Assembly (NCBI GenBank): GCA_964200075.2
Contig: CAXNAA020000020.1
Location: 1-35,896, forward strand
Origin: Sphacelaria rigidula
Lineage: Eukaryota > Phaeophyceae > Sphacelariales
Reading direction: 5' to 3'
DNA length: 35,896 bases
The position numbers were made by a program, and so were the translations under genes. Within the stretch, counting starts at the first letter, position 1. Every line of letters begins with the position of its first letter. Positions 9,732 through 24,700 of the stretch are shown piece after piece. The notes below the pieces were generated by a model. The model had not been told where the DNA came from, did not search any database, and saw nothing but the letters and a program-made list of their open reading frames with translations.

Positions 9732-12700
9732 TCAACCCTCTGTGTGAAGAATCATCCATGAAATTGTCATGTTTGAAGCGGGATCTTCGACCCGGACTCC
9801 CTGTTGCGCTGTAGGTGGTGACTGTGTCTTTGCCTCGGCGCTTGATGCCAGCGCAGCGAATTGACGACGCAATTCCTTGATCGCGAGATCATGGATCGAG
9901 TCAGCGAGACGCTTGGACCGCTGGGCTCGATACAACTCCTGTTTGATTCAGGTACATTGAAAAGCGAGGAGTGAAATGTCGTTGTGTAACTGTGTGCGGT
10001 CGAAGGGGTTACGCCACGTGACGGTTGTAATGACAGTTAATGTTCCCAACAAGTCAGACTTTCAACTCCATCACACAGTCAACCCTTTGATTGTCTCTCC
10101 CAAATGTCCCTAAGTTTTTTCCGCTGACATTCCCTACAGCTTTTGGGGATGGTATTTTGTAGCCGTAGATGGATCCCAGGTGCGAATGGGGGGGGGGGAG
10201 CACGAGTTACAGTTCTAAGAAACAAAACCATGTGTTTTACTAGTCTACACATAAAGTTTGAGCCCATAGGCGTGCAGCAAGCAGCCTTGTGACATGCATG
10301 ATTCAGGGGATGGTTGTGCGTTTCTGCCCCCATGTCCATGATTCGGCAGTGTGCTGAAATATTCGTCATGTATGATTACATGAGCTGATAACACGATCAC
10401 CGCTACTGCCTTTGTTGTACTGTGACGGTCAATTTGCTGGTGGTTTTGGCCTAAAAGACAAATGTCTATGCGACGCGGTACACGCGTACTAACACACCAT
10501 CAGAAACTGTTCCGGACTCTCACAGAGCCCGTCCAACCGGCATCTAACCCGCGTCCTGGGCGCCAAAGGAATCAACGTCTGATAACCTCCCCTTTGACCC
10601 GAAATGAGGCAATTTCCGCCAGTTTCGGCTCCAAAATCCGACGGTGGAAATTACTCTTGTGTTTACGAAACGCTAAAGCTAAACCAAACTCGAAACTCAA
10701 GCCGACACAGATCTGGAACCCTTAGATGTGCAGAGGGTGCCCTTGGCTGAGGGTGCGTTGGCAGAGCTCAAATGGGCTCCGATTTGAGCCAAAATACGTA
10801 CTGTGCACGGCGGGCACGTTGGTGAAGCGGACATTTGACCATTAAACTCGTGAGAGTCGCTCATCGCTCACTGGTTCAATGGTCAAATGTCCGCCTCTTG
10901 AACAGGGCAAAGCCCTTGGTCTGTCAGTCTCTACTACAGATAAAAATGATTATTCCACACTGAAGCCAACAACGTTCCAACCATCGGATTCTGGAGTCGA
11001 ACGGGGGGAAACTCTACTCCCTGAGAGTATCGTTCGACAAAGCAAATCAGACCATTCGGCACCAAGACTTACCATGTCATGCGCGTAAATTACTCGTGTA
11101 CTGGAAGAAAGCGGCGGTGCGTTTTCTATTGTGTATTTTTGCATTCGCGATTGCCACGTACACTCACCACTGACTCGTCGAATCCTGCACTGCGGAATGG
11201 AGAGCAGCGAAGGAATACTTTGGCAAGACGAGACGGCTCAGCCGCGGCAAGTTCGGCAGGAGTGCGGTACCCCGCCTCGAACAGGGCTCTTGCATGAAAA
11301 GGCTTGAGGTCACGGCTGAGACGTACCAGCGGTAGCAGCTCGGGTTTCGCGCTGTAACCAAGACGATCCTGAATCAAATTGCATGGGGAAACAGAAAAGA
11401 AACGACGGAATCAACCTGGATAGCCGCTTCCCTTGAACAATTGCTTTTACGCATGGCTTGTAGAGAGTCGTGTTCCGACAGGAAACAAAGTTGAATGCTA
11501 CTGATCTGCTGTGTAGTGTTGGAAATTACCGAGATCTAGGTGTGCCTTCACGACACACCGAGGGGTTGGTCGATAGTGCTACAAAGTGTGAGGAGCGAAG
11601 CAAGAGCAATGCAGCCGTCATTCTGAGAGCAAGGATCGCCTGGTGATGGGTCCCGTTGGATGCATGGAACACAGGCGTTCTAGGCGTTCCCATTTCAAGA
11701 AGAAAATCGAACGTGCTTCCTTCAGGGTACAAACGCTGGGGGTAGGTACGGTATTGACGGCAGAAAGTACTGAGTAATCCGCGTACCCCGGGAACCATCT
11801 GCAGAAAGTACCGAATTTCCCAGAGTAACTCGGGTACCCTCTCCCCGACTACCCGGTGTGATGACTTGATTCATGAATACGAGTTCTGAGTCATCTGGCG
11901 AACTCACTGTAGCAACCAAAGAAAGTATCGCGTACCCTAGCGTAGACCGGGTACTCGCCCTCCGGAATACTCGGGGTGGTACCCAATGACTGGGTACACT
12001 TACTGAGTAGCCCGAGTACCCAGGGTAGCGTTTGAAGAAAATACTCAGTATTCTAGGGTACCAAGAGTATCAGCATCCCAAAATGTTCTACTCTATACAT
12101 AATTGTAGCCTTTGTTTGAAATAATACATTGCGTGTAAATGTGATGGAGAACACAGCATGTTGAGGAACAAGCCGCCACGCTGTGCACTTCGGACACCCA
12201 AACAAGCAACCACACAGCTGTAAGTATGGTTGGCATGTGATTTTACGGCATGGTAGATTTTACCTGGAAAGAGAACAGCACGTTGCCCAACTCGTGCCAC
12301 TGCAGGTGCCTGCGTCATTCGAAGACAGGGGGAAACAAAACAACGGGTGTTTCGTGAGCATTTCTGGAAGCTGCGCACCCATGAACAATTCCCCACCACC
12401 TCTGGTATTCCCTGAAAAGGCAGCACGATATCAGCAGCTAGCGCAAAAACATCGGACAGGAGTGAGACCATTACTGTCCTGGTGGGTCCGGATGGAATGA
12501 CAACCAAGTTATTTTGTTGTCATCTGGGGGCGTTCAATACAAATTATCCCTGTCTTCTCACCATTGTTGAAGACAACTCGCCTTGCAAAGCAGACGACCA
12601 TTCCGCAAAACATACTGGCATCCTTCTGCAAGCTTTGCAAAGCACCACGAGCAATGCCGAGCTTAGACGCCATATTTTGAAGCGGGACCTCTTCCACAAC

Positions 12701-15700
12701 CTGAAAGCACGGGGCAGACGGTTGCCAGCATGTAACAAAGGTGGGCCACACTTGGATGTACACTCTGCATTACGAGCCAATACTCGCAGGCTGTGTTCTC
12801 GATTTCTTGTATGTGTCGTACCCATGACGGGATTGGAAAAAGCCTCTGGAACGCGTAGTCAACGGCGGCTGCTTCAACTGGGTCGCATCTTCGAATCAAT
12901 ATGATTCATTTTTTTTTTACTTTCTCAGAAGGATGTAGCGGTGTGCATGCAGCGAATGCAACGGCCACTCGGGGTTTTATGTGTACACCCGGTGCTCAAT
13001 ATCGAGCGACAATATCTGCACTTTGACGAAACCCATGCGCTGTAGGGTAACGAAAAACATTTTTGCAGCAGTTGCTCCGCTTTCGTCGAGCACGGCAGGG
13101 TCTTTTTTTTCGCCACAGTGGCGAGCCGCAGCAATATTGGACAGTGACCATCACGTCACCACGCGCATTGCGGACAGCGACTGTGATTGAACGCCCTCCC
13201 TTCAGCGCAACACGCTGTAGTACCTGCTGAAGCACCAGCGCCGCGAAAAACCTTCTATAGGGCAGCAAATCCACGTGCCGTCCAGGGCCGGAGCGAAGTT
13301 CGTACATTCTGGCGCCGTACGCTGGTCTGTGACGTGTAGCGCCAACAAGGACGCTCGCCTCGATGCCAACCTAGATGCAAAAATATAACGAAACCATGCC
13401 AACCCACGGACACAGATTGGACGAAAGTCACAAAGATCACTAGTAATAGTCTATGCGATGACAGGTGACCAAGGTTACTACATGTGTGTGCTATTAAGGA
13501 CGGTGAGGTGCGGAACAGAGTTCTACCGGGGGGAGGGTATCATCACGTGTGATAGTGGGAGTCGCTGCCAACTTGAAAAGGTTGTATCTTTTCATCAAAA
13601 CATACTTTAGTCGAGCGCAACGGACACATCAACAAAACGATACGACGTGAAAAGCATCTTGTCTCTGTATCCTGAATGATGGCTGTCTATTTTCCGCAAT
13701 CAATATTTCCGGTGACCGCCTGTGACTCGCCTTTTCAGTGCTTCCGATTCCACGTCATGCTCAGAACGCAAGAGCCTACGAGCAGTGTCTCGGCGATGCA
13801 ACACCAGTGCTACGCGGACATATTTAGGGAGAAAGCGATAAAATCATTCAAACAAGAGGGGACGGAAGAGTGGCACTTACAGCGTTCGCCACAATTTTAG
13901 CCGGATGGTCGTCATCCCAGCTCGTGAACACTTCCCACAGCATGGCCCAGTCAAGTTCGATCCCCACGTCGACCGGGCACAGCAAGAAAAGAGCGTGGAG
14001 GTTCGTGCTAGTCACGAAACGCCTGCGGGCCCTGTCGAAGCTACGGTAAACATCCAAGGCAGCTGAAGGAGACAAACCCGAAAAGAACGTCGCCTGCGAC
14101 ACGCAACACAAGTCGCGAGGCAAATGAAGCGGAAAATAGATAATTCATGAGAGGTATTTCGTTCAAAAAACTCTTCTGCAAGGCGACGCTAAGCGTGGGT
14201 GTGGAGTACATATGGTTCCGTTACGAATACCTCAAATGGCTTTTCATGAGAGTTATCGACCACTTCGGCATAGTTTTCTAAACTCTACTTTTTACATAGG
14301 CTAGCTGACTCGACCCACCGTATCCAGAATCCCGACCGCAACGAAGCCAGACAGGGAAGCCCTAGAGCAACCGGAGGATCGCTGTTCCTCCTGGGCTGGT
14401 CGAGCGCAGTGTGGTATGCTCTGGTAGACAGGGCGTTCTGTCAGCTACGTTGCACAGAGCGCCCGCGTGTGCTGTGGGATTCGATAAAAAACTACCGCCA
14501 GCACCACAGGATGTGGGACACACTGCTGTTGACAAGAGGTCTGCATTGAAGGTAGTATGTTAGCTACAGCGCATATTAGAGGGTTGTCCTCCCTGGGAAT
14601 GTGACTTGAAGAGTACTATAACCTTCGTACCGCGATTTTTGTTGATATTCCGCATACCTTTCCGAGCTGCGTGTGAGACAAAACCACGCTGTTGCTTTCC
14701 TCCCCTCCTCGACCGGCAGAACCTCCACTGCCAACGATGAAGGATTTTTTCAGAAGAAAGTCCATGGCCGCATCAAATGCCGGTGCCACACGGGTTTCCT
14801 CCTCTTGTGCAGCCAAGAGGGTGTGCGACACAAACCTGCAAGCGTACACACGCACAATACAGCAAAAGATTAATGACCCAGCAGGAGATACCCGTACCGT
14901 TTCATCACATGGCAGCCCAAAGCTTCCATACAAACAAAAGCTAGCGTGCCTTTTTTGAAGCATGCTTGTAATGTGCCCACAAGCAAATCGTCACATCCCC
15001 AGCGAAGCTCAACACAAGGGCCCTTAACCGATTCCAACAGAGGGGCGAAGAGTAGTCACCTTCGGATGCATTCGGTACAAACAACACAGGCGCAACAACG
15101 CACGGCCTTCACCTTCTCGCGTCGGCCCTAGTGGTGACGACTTTGCTAACGACTGCCTCTAACAAGGCGCGCTCCAATCCACCTCCCGTAGCCTCCAGTA
15201 AGGCGGACTTCAGCGGCGGGAGGGGGGCGGTGATGAGGTTGATCGCCGTAGCAAGATCTTCCGTTGGCTTTTGCACCCGCAATAAGGATTACAGTACACG
15301 AGGGAGCCGAGCCAGCGATAAAAATATGGCATCGAGTGTCAAGACAGTAACTTCCAGCGTAATTTTAGGAGGGCACGGGGCAAGCGCTCACTCTCAGAAG
15401 ATCAAACGATGGAACGTCCGACATCGTGTCTGCGACCTGAGGAAGACCTTTTGTGACGCTGCTCATATTTTTACAATGACGTGCAGTGAAGTAAGCGCCC
15501 CCGGGGCAGAGACTACTACAGTTTATCGCACTCCTTGACGAAGCACGTAACCTTCCATCACCGCGTCCAACACATTGCACACAGTCGCCTAGGAGCAATT
15601 TTGACACACGATGGGTCAGGCGGTGAAAGGTAATCGGTCGGCGGAGACAACGCACCGGGATGATGAGAAAACTCTCTCCTGCTCCAGGGTCGACACGCTC

Positions 15701-18700
15701 CCCAGAAGGCGTGCTCTCTTCCTTCCGCGACACCCCGACACGCCCGCAACGTCCGGCCATCTGGTGGTACCTACACTCCGGGCAGGAGGAACAGTTGTTC
15801 AACGCCGTCAAATCAACACGACAAGTACAGCTAGCTCCCTGCCGTGCGTGACCATGCTCAAGACTCATTGTAAGCCGCAGGTTTCATGGGGACCAAGCGC
15901 AATCGGATAGCAAGGCAAACGAACACGGTCGGCGAGTGCTCTTGAATTCCGTGCTGATGGCAGTGTTGGACTTGAGCAGTGTACAAACATGATCGTCGCT
16001 GTTGCCTGCATGCACTCAGAATACCTCTTGAAGCAGCCAACATGGTGCACGAGGTGCAACACAGCAGCGGATGGTCCACACACCTCGTTGAGTCCAGAAT
16101 TTCCTTGCCGAGGCGCAGCGAGCGAATGATGACGCGATGCGCTGGAAGATTGACCCCGGCAGCCAGAGTAGAAGTCGCAACCAACACTCTGCAGCCCCGG
16201 CAGTCAGATGGAAAAGCATGCCAAGCCGGTAACGACGGTGCGAGAAACAACAACGAACAGTGGACAAAGGCCAAGTTAATAAGCTGGCCAGTGTACACCG
16301 ACGTGTCACGCGTTCGAAACACAGGAAAATGTGCGAACTAGGCCCGACAACATAATGAAATCCGTATTCTGATAGCCAAGCCTACAGGCACATGGGCGAC
16401 CAAGGTTAACCTTGGAGGTGCCACTGTACTTCGCACTCTAACCGTGTGTGGGAACTGCTCTTTCACCTGATGGACCCGTGTCGAAACCCGTCTTCCACAA
16501 CGGTGCGCTCCTCGGTGACCAGCCCTGTATGATGAATCGCCACGCCCTTCTTCACCTGTTCGCACATAACAATACATTATGACTACGTCAATAATCTCAA
16601 CAATGGAATACTCCAAGCCAGACGACACAAGTCCAAGGCCTATACAAAAAATCGACACGCACCACTGGAAAAGGCAAATTACGAACGGGAAACATGGACG
16701 CAATGCTCTCAACGGCGATAGAGCTAGTCCACAACCACAATCAATTTCACGTACTTATCATACGGCACAGTTTTTCATCTCCACAAGAGTATGCAACGCA
16801 CCAGATCAGCAAGGAACGGATCCAATCCCACCGGGGTCTCTCGCAGCTTGTCTATAACAGTCGCCCTAGCACTTCCATCATCGGTGACATAATGTGTCAG
16901 CAGCTCCACTAGCAGCTTCGCGAGGTCTCGACAGTGCTTCTTGGTGGGGCAGAACACGAGTACTGACAGGCCTTTCTTCTGGGCATCCTGCGAGAGAGTT
17001 CGTAACAATTCGATGAGATAATTTCTAGTGAGCACGCTAGGCGCACGCACGGGAGAATCCCTTATCATGAAGCAGCACGAAAAGAGAGCAATTTGAACTT
17101 GATAAGAAACAGCATCGTGGTAGCAAGCCGTGACACACTTAAACAGGCCTACGCTCCATCATTCTGCTGACATGTCGTCCTACAACCGTTCATGATAAGC
17201 AACGAATGTAAAAATATTTAATCGTGGGGATTTGAACAGCTGCTCGGATGTACCTCGATGAGGGCCACCACCCCGTCGGGGTCTTTGTGTCTTTTTTTTG
17301 CCCTGATCGACTCGACTCCGCCCATCTGTGAAGACATCAAATGCGCAACGACGCGACGGGAGAGCAGAGGCAGGGTGTGAGCGTCACATGGTGAACGTCC
17401 ATATAGTTAGCGTGCCTGGCCAAGATACAGTCCGTGGGTTGCCGTTAGAAATGTCAGACAGAAAAAGACGCGGGGTGGAGAGCTCGAGACGTGTATCACT
17501 TGTAGATGTTAGTGCACATGCGACGGGCGACTCGATCGATTGATTGACTCATCGACTGTCGCACATGGATTCGCCTACTTGCCTATCCACTACAGATCCA
17601 GCCTCGTCACAAGATAGATGTACTCCAGGTATAACACTCGCGAAGAAACTCGGGCAAAAGGGGAACATCGAAAAATAAATAAATAAACGAAGGGAGAAAA
17701 TAACCGGGGTAAACAGATGTAGACGCCAGTTCAAGAACTACTGTAGTCACCATCCCGACAGGCCCCTGTCAGTGCTTCGCGTATGGAGTCGTATGAATAG
17801 CAAGGCCGTTCAAGCAGGCTGCGAATCGGCAATGTAGAGACCGCAGCAGTAGGCGAAAACTCTCAGCTGTCAACTCTTCGGAAAGGGACATACCAAGCAG
17901 AACACAAGCCACACTGCTTCTACAACAAACTCACCTTCACCAGCCCATGTCGCTCCCCTTCCGCTGTGTCTAATCCGAAAATCTTGCCCTTGCAGCACAC
18001 TCTGTGATGTAGTTTGACCGGGCGATACTCAGTTTCGTACAGTGAAGCGCCCAGCCACTTCGCCACATCACATGCATTTGGAAGCGTGGCACTTAGTCCA
18101 ACCAGCTGTCATGAGAGTTGGGTATCGGCAACAAAGGAGCGTAATGTGATGGACATATTTCGCACTCTACCAACAATTGTGGGGATGCATCGCCTTCAAT
18201 AGCTGGTCTCCACACGCATGCACATACACCATCCATGGGTCTTTTTGTTATTTCAGCAAAATTATACTTAGGAGTATCTTTTCTCCGGCTGGCGGTGAAG
18301 AATTGTGACAGATTTGTTCTCCGCAGTATTGTTACGTATGCGCCGCTACGGTACCTCCACATCGTACTTTCAAGATAGACTTTGCTCCTTCAATGGTACG
18401 GTTTCATTTTACTCAATATTCCACGAAGACCTTTGACCAACCACACCCTGTGAACAGGGCAGGTATGTACGCCCAGGTGGGGGGCATTCTTCCACAGATG
18501 CAAATCTCTCCTAGTGGGGTATTAGTTTTCTACCAAACATCCGAACCACACTTCAGCCACATGTATTCAGCGCAGGCCACTTCTCATGAAAATATGATAT
18601 TTGCAGCAAAGCGAGGTGTATTGGTCATACCGCCGCGCCCCGGTGGTCTGAATAAAAATGATATCATGATACAATTGCCATCGTTAGGGCGGGAACGAGG

Positions 18701-21700
18701 CGATCTCCATTGCCGCCAGATGGGTCTAGTTTGACTCTTTTTCTTGGAAATATCTGATTTCCGTCGCCGAATGCGGGAGACATGAGACTGCGACTAACCA
18801 AAGGAAAAAATTATGTTCAGCCGAGCTTGTTAGACGCTAGTCGACGCGGTGCGGGAGTGCTGGTCATGATCCAATCCGCGATACCGAAATGCAAGGGGAT
18901 GTGACCGAGGAGCGGTCGGTTGAGCCCTTGAGACCACGGACTCGTCTCGAGGAAGGGAGGGGAGGAATTACAAGTGAGAGGAAGAAATAGGTTCATCAAA
19001 ACGCAAGTGTCTCCCAAATATGCTTTCCCATGACTCGAGAGGATTCGCCTACTGATAGACTTGCCCTGTTGGTAGCGCACCAGTACGACCAGTCTTTCAA
19101 GTCTCGTGATCACCAAGCACCCCTTCAAATTACAATCTTGAAGAATCCGTCGCTGACGGCTGAAAGTGGGTGTACACCGCCAAGTGTGACCCGAGTACAT
19201 GTTGGACACACTTTGGAATAGTGGAGGCATCCCCTGGCTCTCTATACGCAAATACGTGCTGTTACACATGCTGCATGCCCAATCTTGGGTAACTTTTGCA
19301 ACACCCTTAAAAAACAAACATGGGGCAGGTGGATAGGGCGAAAATGCAAATCCCTACGGAACATTAGAGTGTCGTGCAGTACGTTCGCACAGCCACCCCA
19401 ATTTTCGATGCGTTTCACAGAGGCTGGCTCACCACAGAAACTGTCTGGCTCGCCACAGAACTGACCGGCTCCTCATGTCGCCGTTCCGAACATACCTCAA
19501 TACTCTTGTCGGCCGACCCCCCACCGCATCATCTGGCAATCAACCTTTAACATACATGCTACGATGGGAAACAGGATATCATGCAGTAGGTGATTCTACT
19601 TTGCTCTTCCACACTCGTCATCCCGAAATAAATTATGACTCAGGTATGACCTCTATTTCATCGCTTAATCCCACTCCCACTACTCAAAAGTATCCTCGGT
19701 TGGGATGTGTTTCGCTGTCACGTGCTTCACAAATTTCTCGGCCTGCTTTATTTCAGCCATTGCTCTCTATTGTGGTGAACAAGTCTGGTGTCGAATTCAC
19801 GACTTCATCATTATGCGATGGGCGACTCAATAGACGACGTCATTGTAAAGTGGGGACGTGTTGTCCTCTATGGACATGCACTTCCCCCGTCTACATGCTG
19901 TATCCACAGCACGCATTCCAGTAGCATGGCATGGTGCCTCGAGTCTTGGACACACCGTTTGTCCCTTGATTCCGGGGTGAGCTACACACGTGAAAGAGTA
20001 CACACAGGGTACGGGAGTTCATCCACTTCCGAGGATAAAGGGGCATTGTGTCTCAAAACAAGAAAGGCATGGCAGGTTAGGCTTCACCGGTCGTGATGTG
20101 CGTACCTTACATCGATGTAGGTGACATGTATAGAACGCAAAATCTACCTTCATGCTATGAAGAATGAACTACATGCTTGCTCCGCCGCACCGATCTCTGA
20201 ACACAAAGCAATGGTTGGTGCGAGTGCGGGATATCTAAGCACTCCTAGTGAGGAGGGAGGAAAAGTCGAGGCAAGAGGACCATGGGTGCACGAGGAGAAC
20301 CCCACCTGTATAGTAGGGCACACCATACGCAGCTTCGTCAACATGCCTTCAATCAAGTAACCTCTGTTTCTGTCGCCGATGAGGTGCATCTCGTCTACCA
20401 CCACGATAGACAACACCTGCGGTTGAAACGGAGTTCGCGCAACGGAGCATTCTCATGATACAATGTACGCGGGCTTTACCTACAGTGATGGTGCAATGTG
20501 GAGACAAAAATCACGCGTGCACCAATTCTTGAAATGTGCTTCTGTGTGTCACAACCTCAGTTCAACACTATGTGGCATATGAAGTACTTCCTCGGCGTAT
20601 TCTACACTTAAAACCTGTTTCCGCATGAAGTCTTCTGATTGCTACTAAATTCCATACGTCGGCCAGAAAATTTACTACAATAGAGATGAGGGTTATACCA
20701 TGATTTAACGAAAAAGCGCCGAGTGGTGGCGCGCAATAAACACGCCAACACGGTACGTTCTAACGCAGCCATGGTCGTTAATAAAAGGGCGTGTTAACTT
20801 TCCTTCATCTCGCCCTGCAGGTGAGAAAACTATTCATAACCTTACCCTTCCTTATGATGCTGCAAGCCAGAGCATGCATGAGGTTTCCTGGAAAGTACCA
20901 AGCTCAGTATGTCTCACCTGCGACCGTTTCTCTTCGCTGAATCTGTTCACGATGGAGTTGGCCTTTTCTATGGTGCAAACAGCCACCTGCAACAGGACAC
21001 GGGATGTTCACGCCTATCAGCTTGTTGTGATGGATCGACAACTTGTTGCTCTACCGCACCGATGCACGCCGGCCGCAGGAATATAATGCGCTCAACCTAC
21101 AACATCTCGACACTTACGTGGACACCTTCCGTGGCGCTGCTGTCTCCTCCATCCGACCCATGTAAAGCCTGGATATTTAACTGCAGAACAGTAAAAATTG
21201 GCAGAGTTCACCACCGACACACGTGTGCAACCGAAGGTAGGACATGAGCGATGCATCACACTCGACACTAGCATCCGTTGAAACGTGTCACTAGAAGTAA
21301 TCAACGCGGTGAACGGTATCACTACTCTGCTTTCATAGCTTGTAGCTCTTAGATATCCCAGTCCCGTTTGTTAGTCGTGTTCAGAGTCGAGTCTCACATC
21401 TAATGGGCTCCAGACTTCGGCCAGGTAGTTGCGTTTCTCGATGGCCAGAGCAATAAACGGCACTGGACACCACATAAAAAAGCGATGAGGGGGCAGTGGG
21501 AACATACCAGAGGGTGAGTTGGTGCGACCCATACCAGCCACTTGGAATATAGCGTCACGAAAGACGTAGTTAGTTCCGGCAGACGATTTTCACCTCAAAA
21601 TATCGGGTACAGTGTTGTTCCTCTTTAATATTATGGAGGCATTTTACAGCGATTATAATTAATGATCCGCGGTGTTCATTGGAGACGGTCATGCTCCAAG

Positions 21701-24700
21701 GCCTACGATATGCTGAGGCTAGAGGGGCATACGTTCTTGGAAGAGACGGGTTCACATCAGCACGGCAAGGTGACGCTTCAGACCTCTGCACAGGCTGAGG
21801 CAGCCGGATGAGAAAGGATGCATATCAATGCGGAGGGAGGTAGCACTTGATACACGGAATGTATTGCAACAAAATACTACAAGACGAAGTTGACACAGTG
21901 TGCCACTAGCCGTCAGTACGACGAATACTACGGTACTGACTGTACCATGCGAACCACGAGTGGGCAGGGCTCGAATACCCGCGATTCATCCGTGAACTTG
22001 AAAATGCAACTTGCTCTCCGTCCTGTTCTGGAACCAAGTGTAGTGTTGAAAAAATATCCGTCAAGGGCGACGACACGACTGTCGGAGAAAGGTCAAGATA
22101 TTTACGTGGGAGTGTCTGCAGAACAAGTTTCCGGCTGATTCTGCCAGAAGAATATTTCAGCAACCGCCCGCGTCGTCGTCGGACCGTCATGGTACTCAGC
22201 CTTGGAAGTCTGGCACTGTCTGGAAGGAGACGTTGTTCCCTCCCCGAACAGTCCCACAGTCGTCCTTGGCACAAGCCACTGCTTTGTTCGGCTCGGCTGC
22301 ACGACCGTGTCTTCCTCGACACGGCATATAAAAGCCAAGGGCATCTCAGTCAGAGATATGGAGAACCTGAACTGGTGGTTATGTCCCCTGTCGGTGACAA
22401 CCTCGACCAACGGGCGGCCGACGCAAACAAAAATGCTGCCAAGATCTGGCCCTGCCTCCGCGCGGATTTCACATCGTTTTCCTCTAGAATTGTCACTATT
22501 AAGTGATATTTTGGAATCACCGTAGCATGGTGCATAATCACCCTTCTAAGTCACACAGAGCACAAAACACCTTCGGTCGCCGAAACTGCTGCGTCAACAT
22601 CTCCCTGCGGCTTCAAGTCGCACATGTGTGCAAGTTTCAGCATCATCCTAAGATAGGTGTGCCGTGTTTTGGCTCCTAATCTCCAAAAATACCGCCTCCA
22701 TATCATTGAAAAGGAACAAAACTGGATTGTAGTCCAAAACTCCACACAAAACGTGCCCTCACCTACGAGTAACGCCATGGTGCCTTTCTTTTCCATCAGG
22801 GAGCGAATGATGAGGACCTCCGCGCAGAGCGTCTTCCCTCCGCTGGATTGATTCCAAGCACGAGACACGAATTGGACACGTGCAACATACTAGTCATTCG
22901 TCGACTCCGGCCCTGCGCCTACGCAACCAAGCACGCGAATAGCGCCACCTATCTCGATCACGATAATTATTTTCAAAATGTTGATGGTCTTGCTTTTGTC
23001 GCGCAGCGAGGCTTCTTTTCATCTGCGTGACAAGCTACACGGAGTGTACGAGAACGCGAGAAACGATATATGCTTATACTTACCTGGTGGGGGCGCTGTA
23101 CACAAGATTTCCTCCGCCGCAAGGTTTACAATCGTCCACGCACAAACACTCTTGTTGCCATTGATACAGCTCTCGAATTCCCCTGTTCGGTACAGCAACC
23201 GGCACGAAAAGAGCGAAGGAGGCGAGGGAGGTTTAAAATGACAGCTCTTACTTATGTTCGTGTAACATTACCAACAGTTATGGTGGATTGCCATATGAGC
23301 TACTTCGAACAACGAAAATAATGACAAGACCGTGTCTGTCACGGGACCGCTCGCTGTAATGTTGTTGTGTAACCAACACTCACCACATGGAGTGGTGTTA
23401 GACGCTGCGAATGTTCGTTGTTACCTCTTGTTGTACGACTCCACGAGAGGCTGTGGCATCCCATATGTACTAAGCTGCAGCCGCTCGCTACCCGACGGTG
23501 CCTCCTTGCTTGCACCCGGTATTGAGTCTACCTGGCCGCCACCTTTTGTCGCTCTGCAAGAGAGGTCGAACACAAAACAGCAAAGGGGGGTATGTGGAAT
23601 GCGTCAGTGGCTTGCCATGAGTGATACTCTTGAGGTGGATGCTTGATCTTAGTTGATCTCAATAGCTTGGCGTCATAAACTAATTCGTGTCAGGTGGTTG
23701 GTGTTGACATTGCTCGAGATCGGTGTGGTTTCAACATAGAATAAAAATTACGTGCTTTTGGTGTGGTAACATGGGCAGTTCTTGGGTGTCCAAAAGTCTA
23801 AAAGTTGAAAATTCCTGTGTACGGGTTTTGTAAAGAGAGAGGTAGAAACAGATAAGCTCGGTCACGTTACACATCCATTTACGTGGGCGTTGATCAAGGT
23901 GTATGCACTCGATTTCGTTTCGATTGTTGAATATTGCTTTACGAAGATACGTGGAGACTCAGTGAGCAATGACCCCACGAAGGTGTCAGGATGTATGCGA
24001 ACATGTGTCCAAGTTTTAAACATATGTCGCACCTCAAAATGGTTGTACGGGGGACGATCCTCTTTCCCCCGTTTCTGCTGATCGTCGCCTTATCCTCCGC
24101 AGAGGCTTCTGCGGCATCCTTTCCTGTAAGCTTATGGCCATCCAGCGAAATGTACCTGGGGCTGTCATACGGATAGTCTGGTTGGATAGGTATACGGGTG
24201 CTGATATGTTGACCAAGTCATGACACAGGCAACGCGGACCAGTACCTGCTGTTGATATATGGTTACCCCGACGTCACGAAGGTTCGTCAAATTTCAGCTT
24301 CTTGTTTCGTATCCAAGGAAATTTCGGACTTGGACTACGACTATAATTCGCACATTGTGTGAATCTAACAAAATCCGACCTTTTGAGTCAATCGACAAAG
24401 CACGTATATCTCTTGTAAACGCACCGGTTGTTGGGGGTGAACTTTTTTCACTTATTCAGATCACGGCGGAGGCGTTCAAAAACTGGTTCGAAAAGACGAA
24501 AGGCGACAACCGGAATTGTACGATCGCGTATCAGATGCAAATATGAGTGATAGCGATCCACGGACATCTTACCGTTGACCTCCTTGCTTTTTCCTCCAAC
24601 CTCCGGTCACGGGGTTTGGGTTAGGAGCTACAAGAGTCTTGTGAGCCCCCCTGCCTCGTCGCCCTCGACCGGCAGCAAAGCCTCCCCGTCGTGCTCTGCC

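Larger units (their letters stand above)
9732..15588 (-). other. HELQ: Helicase gene exons 15-23: winged-helix, ratchet and HhH region
   Basis: Residues 932-1343. Exon 15 (42 bp) and exon 16 (29 bp) bridge to exon 17, which opens [10 protein letters not shown] and aligns without a gap to family members when the exon 16 donor is GTTTGA. Exon 18 has [11 protein letters not shown] and LHALFLLCP, and exon 19 has VGIE and [11 protein letters not shown]. Exon 20 has [21 protein letters not shown] (split here: [10 protein letters not shown] and [11 protein letters not shown]). Exon 22 has a helix-hairpin-helix, [15 protein letters not shown], used by this family to grip single-stranded DNA. Exon 23 supplies a basic helix ([13 protein letters not shown]), similar to the HELQ C-terminus, and the stop. 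Exon 21 (11639-11557) is placed by phase and weak similarity only. Confidence 0.8.

Noticed and set aside
12088-12507. 139-codon minus-strand frame as a helicase exon
   Set aside because: No family motif matches, and the phase from exon 20 would run into stops.
19475-19924. 149-codon plus-strand frame as a nested gene
   Set aside because: It lies inside helicase intron 8, has no recognisable motif, and composition does not suggest coding.
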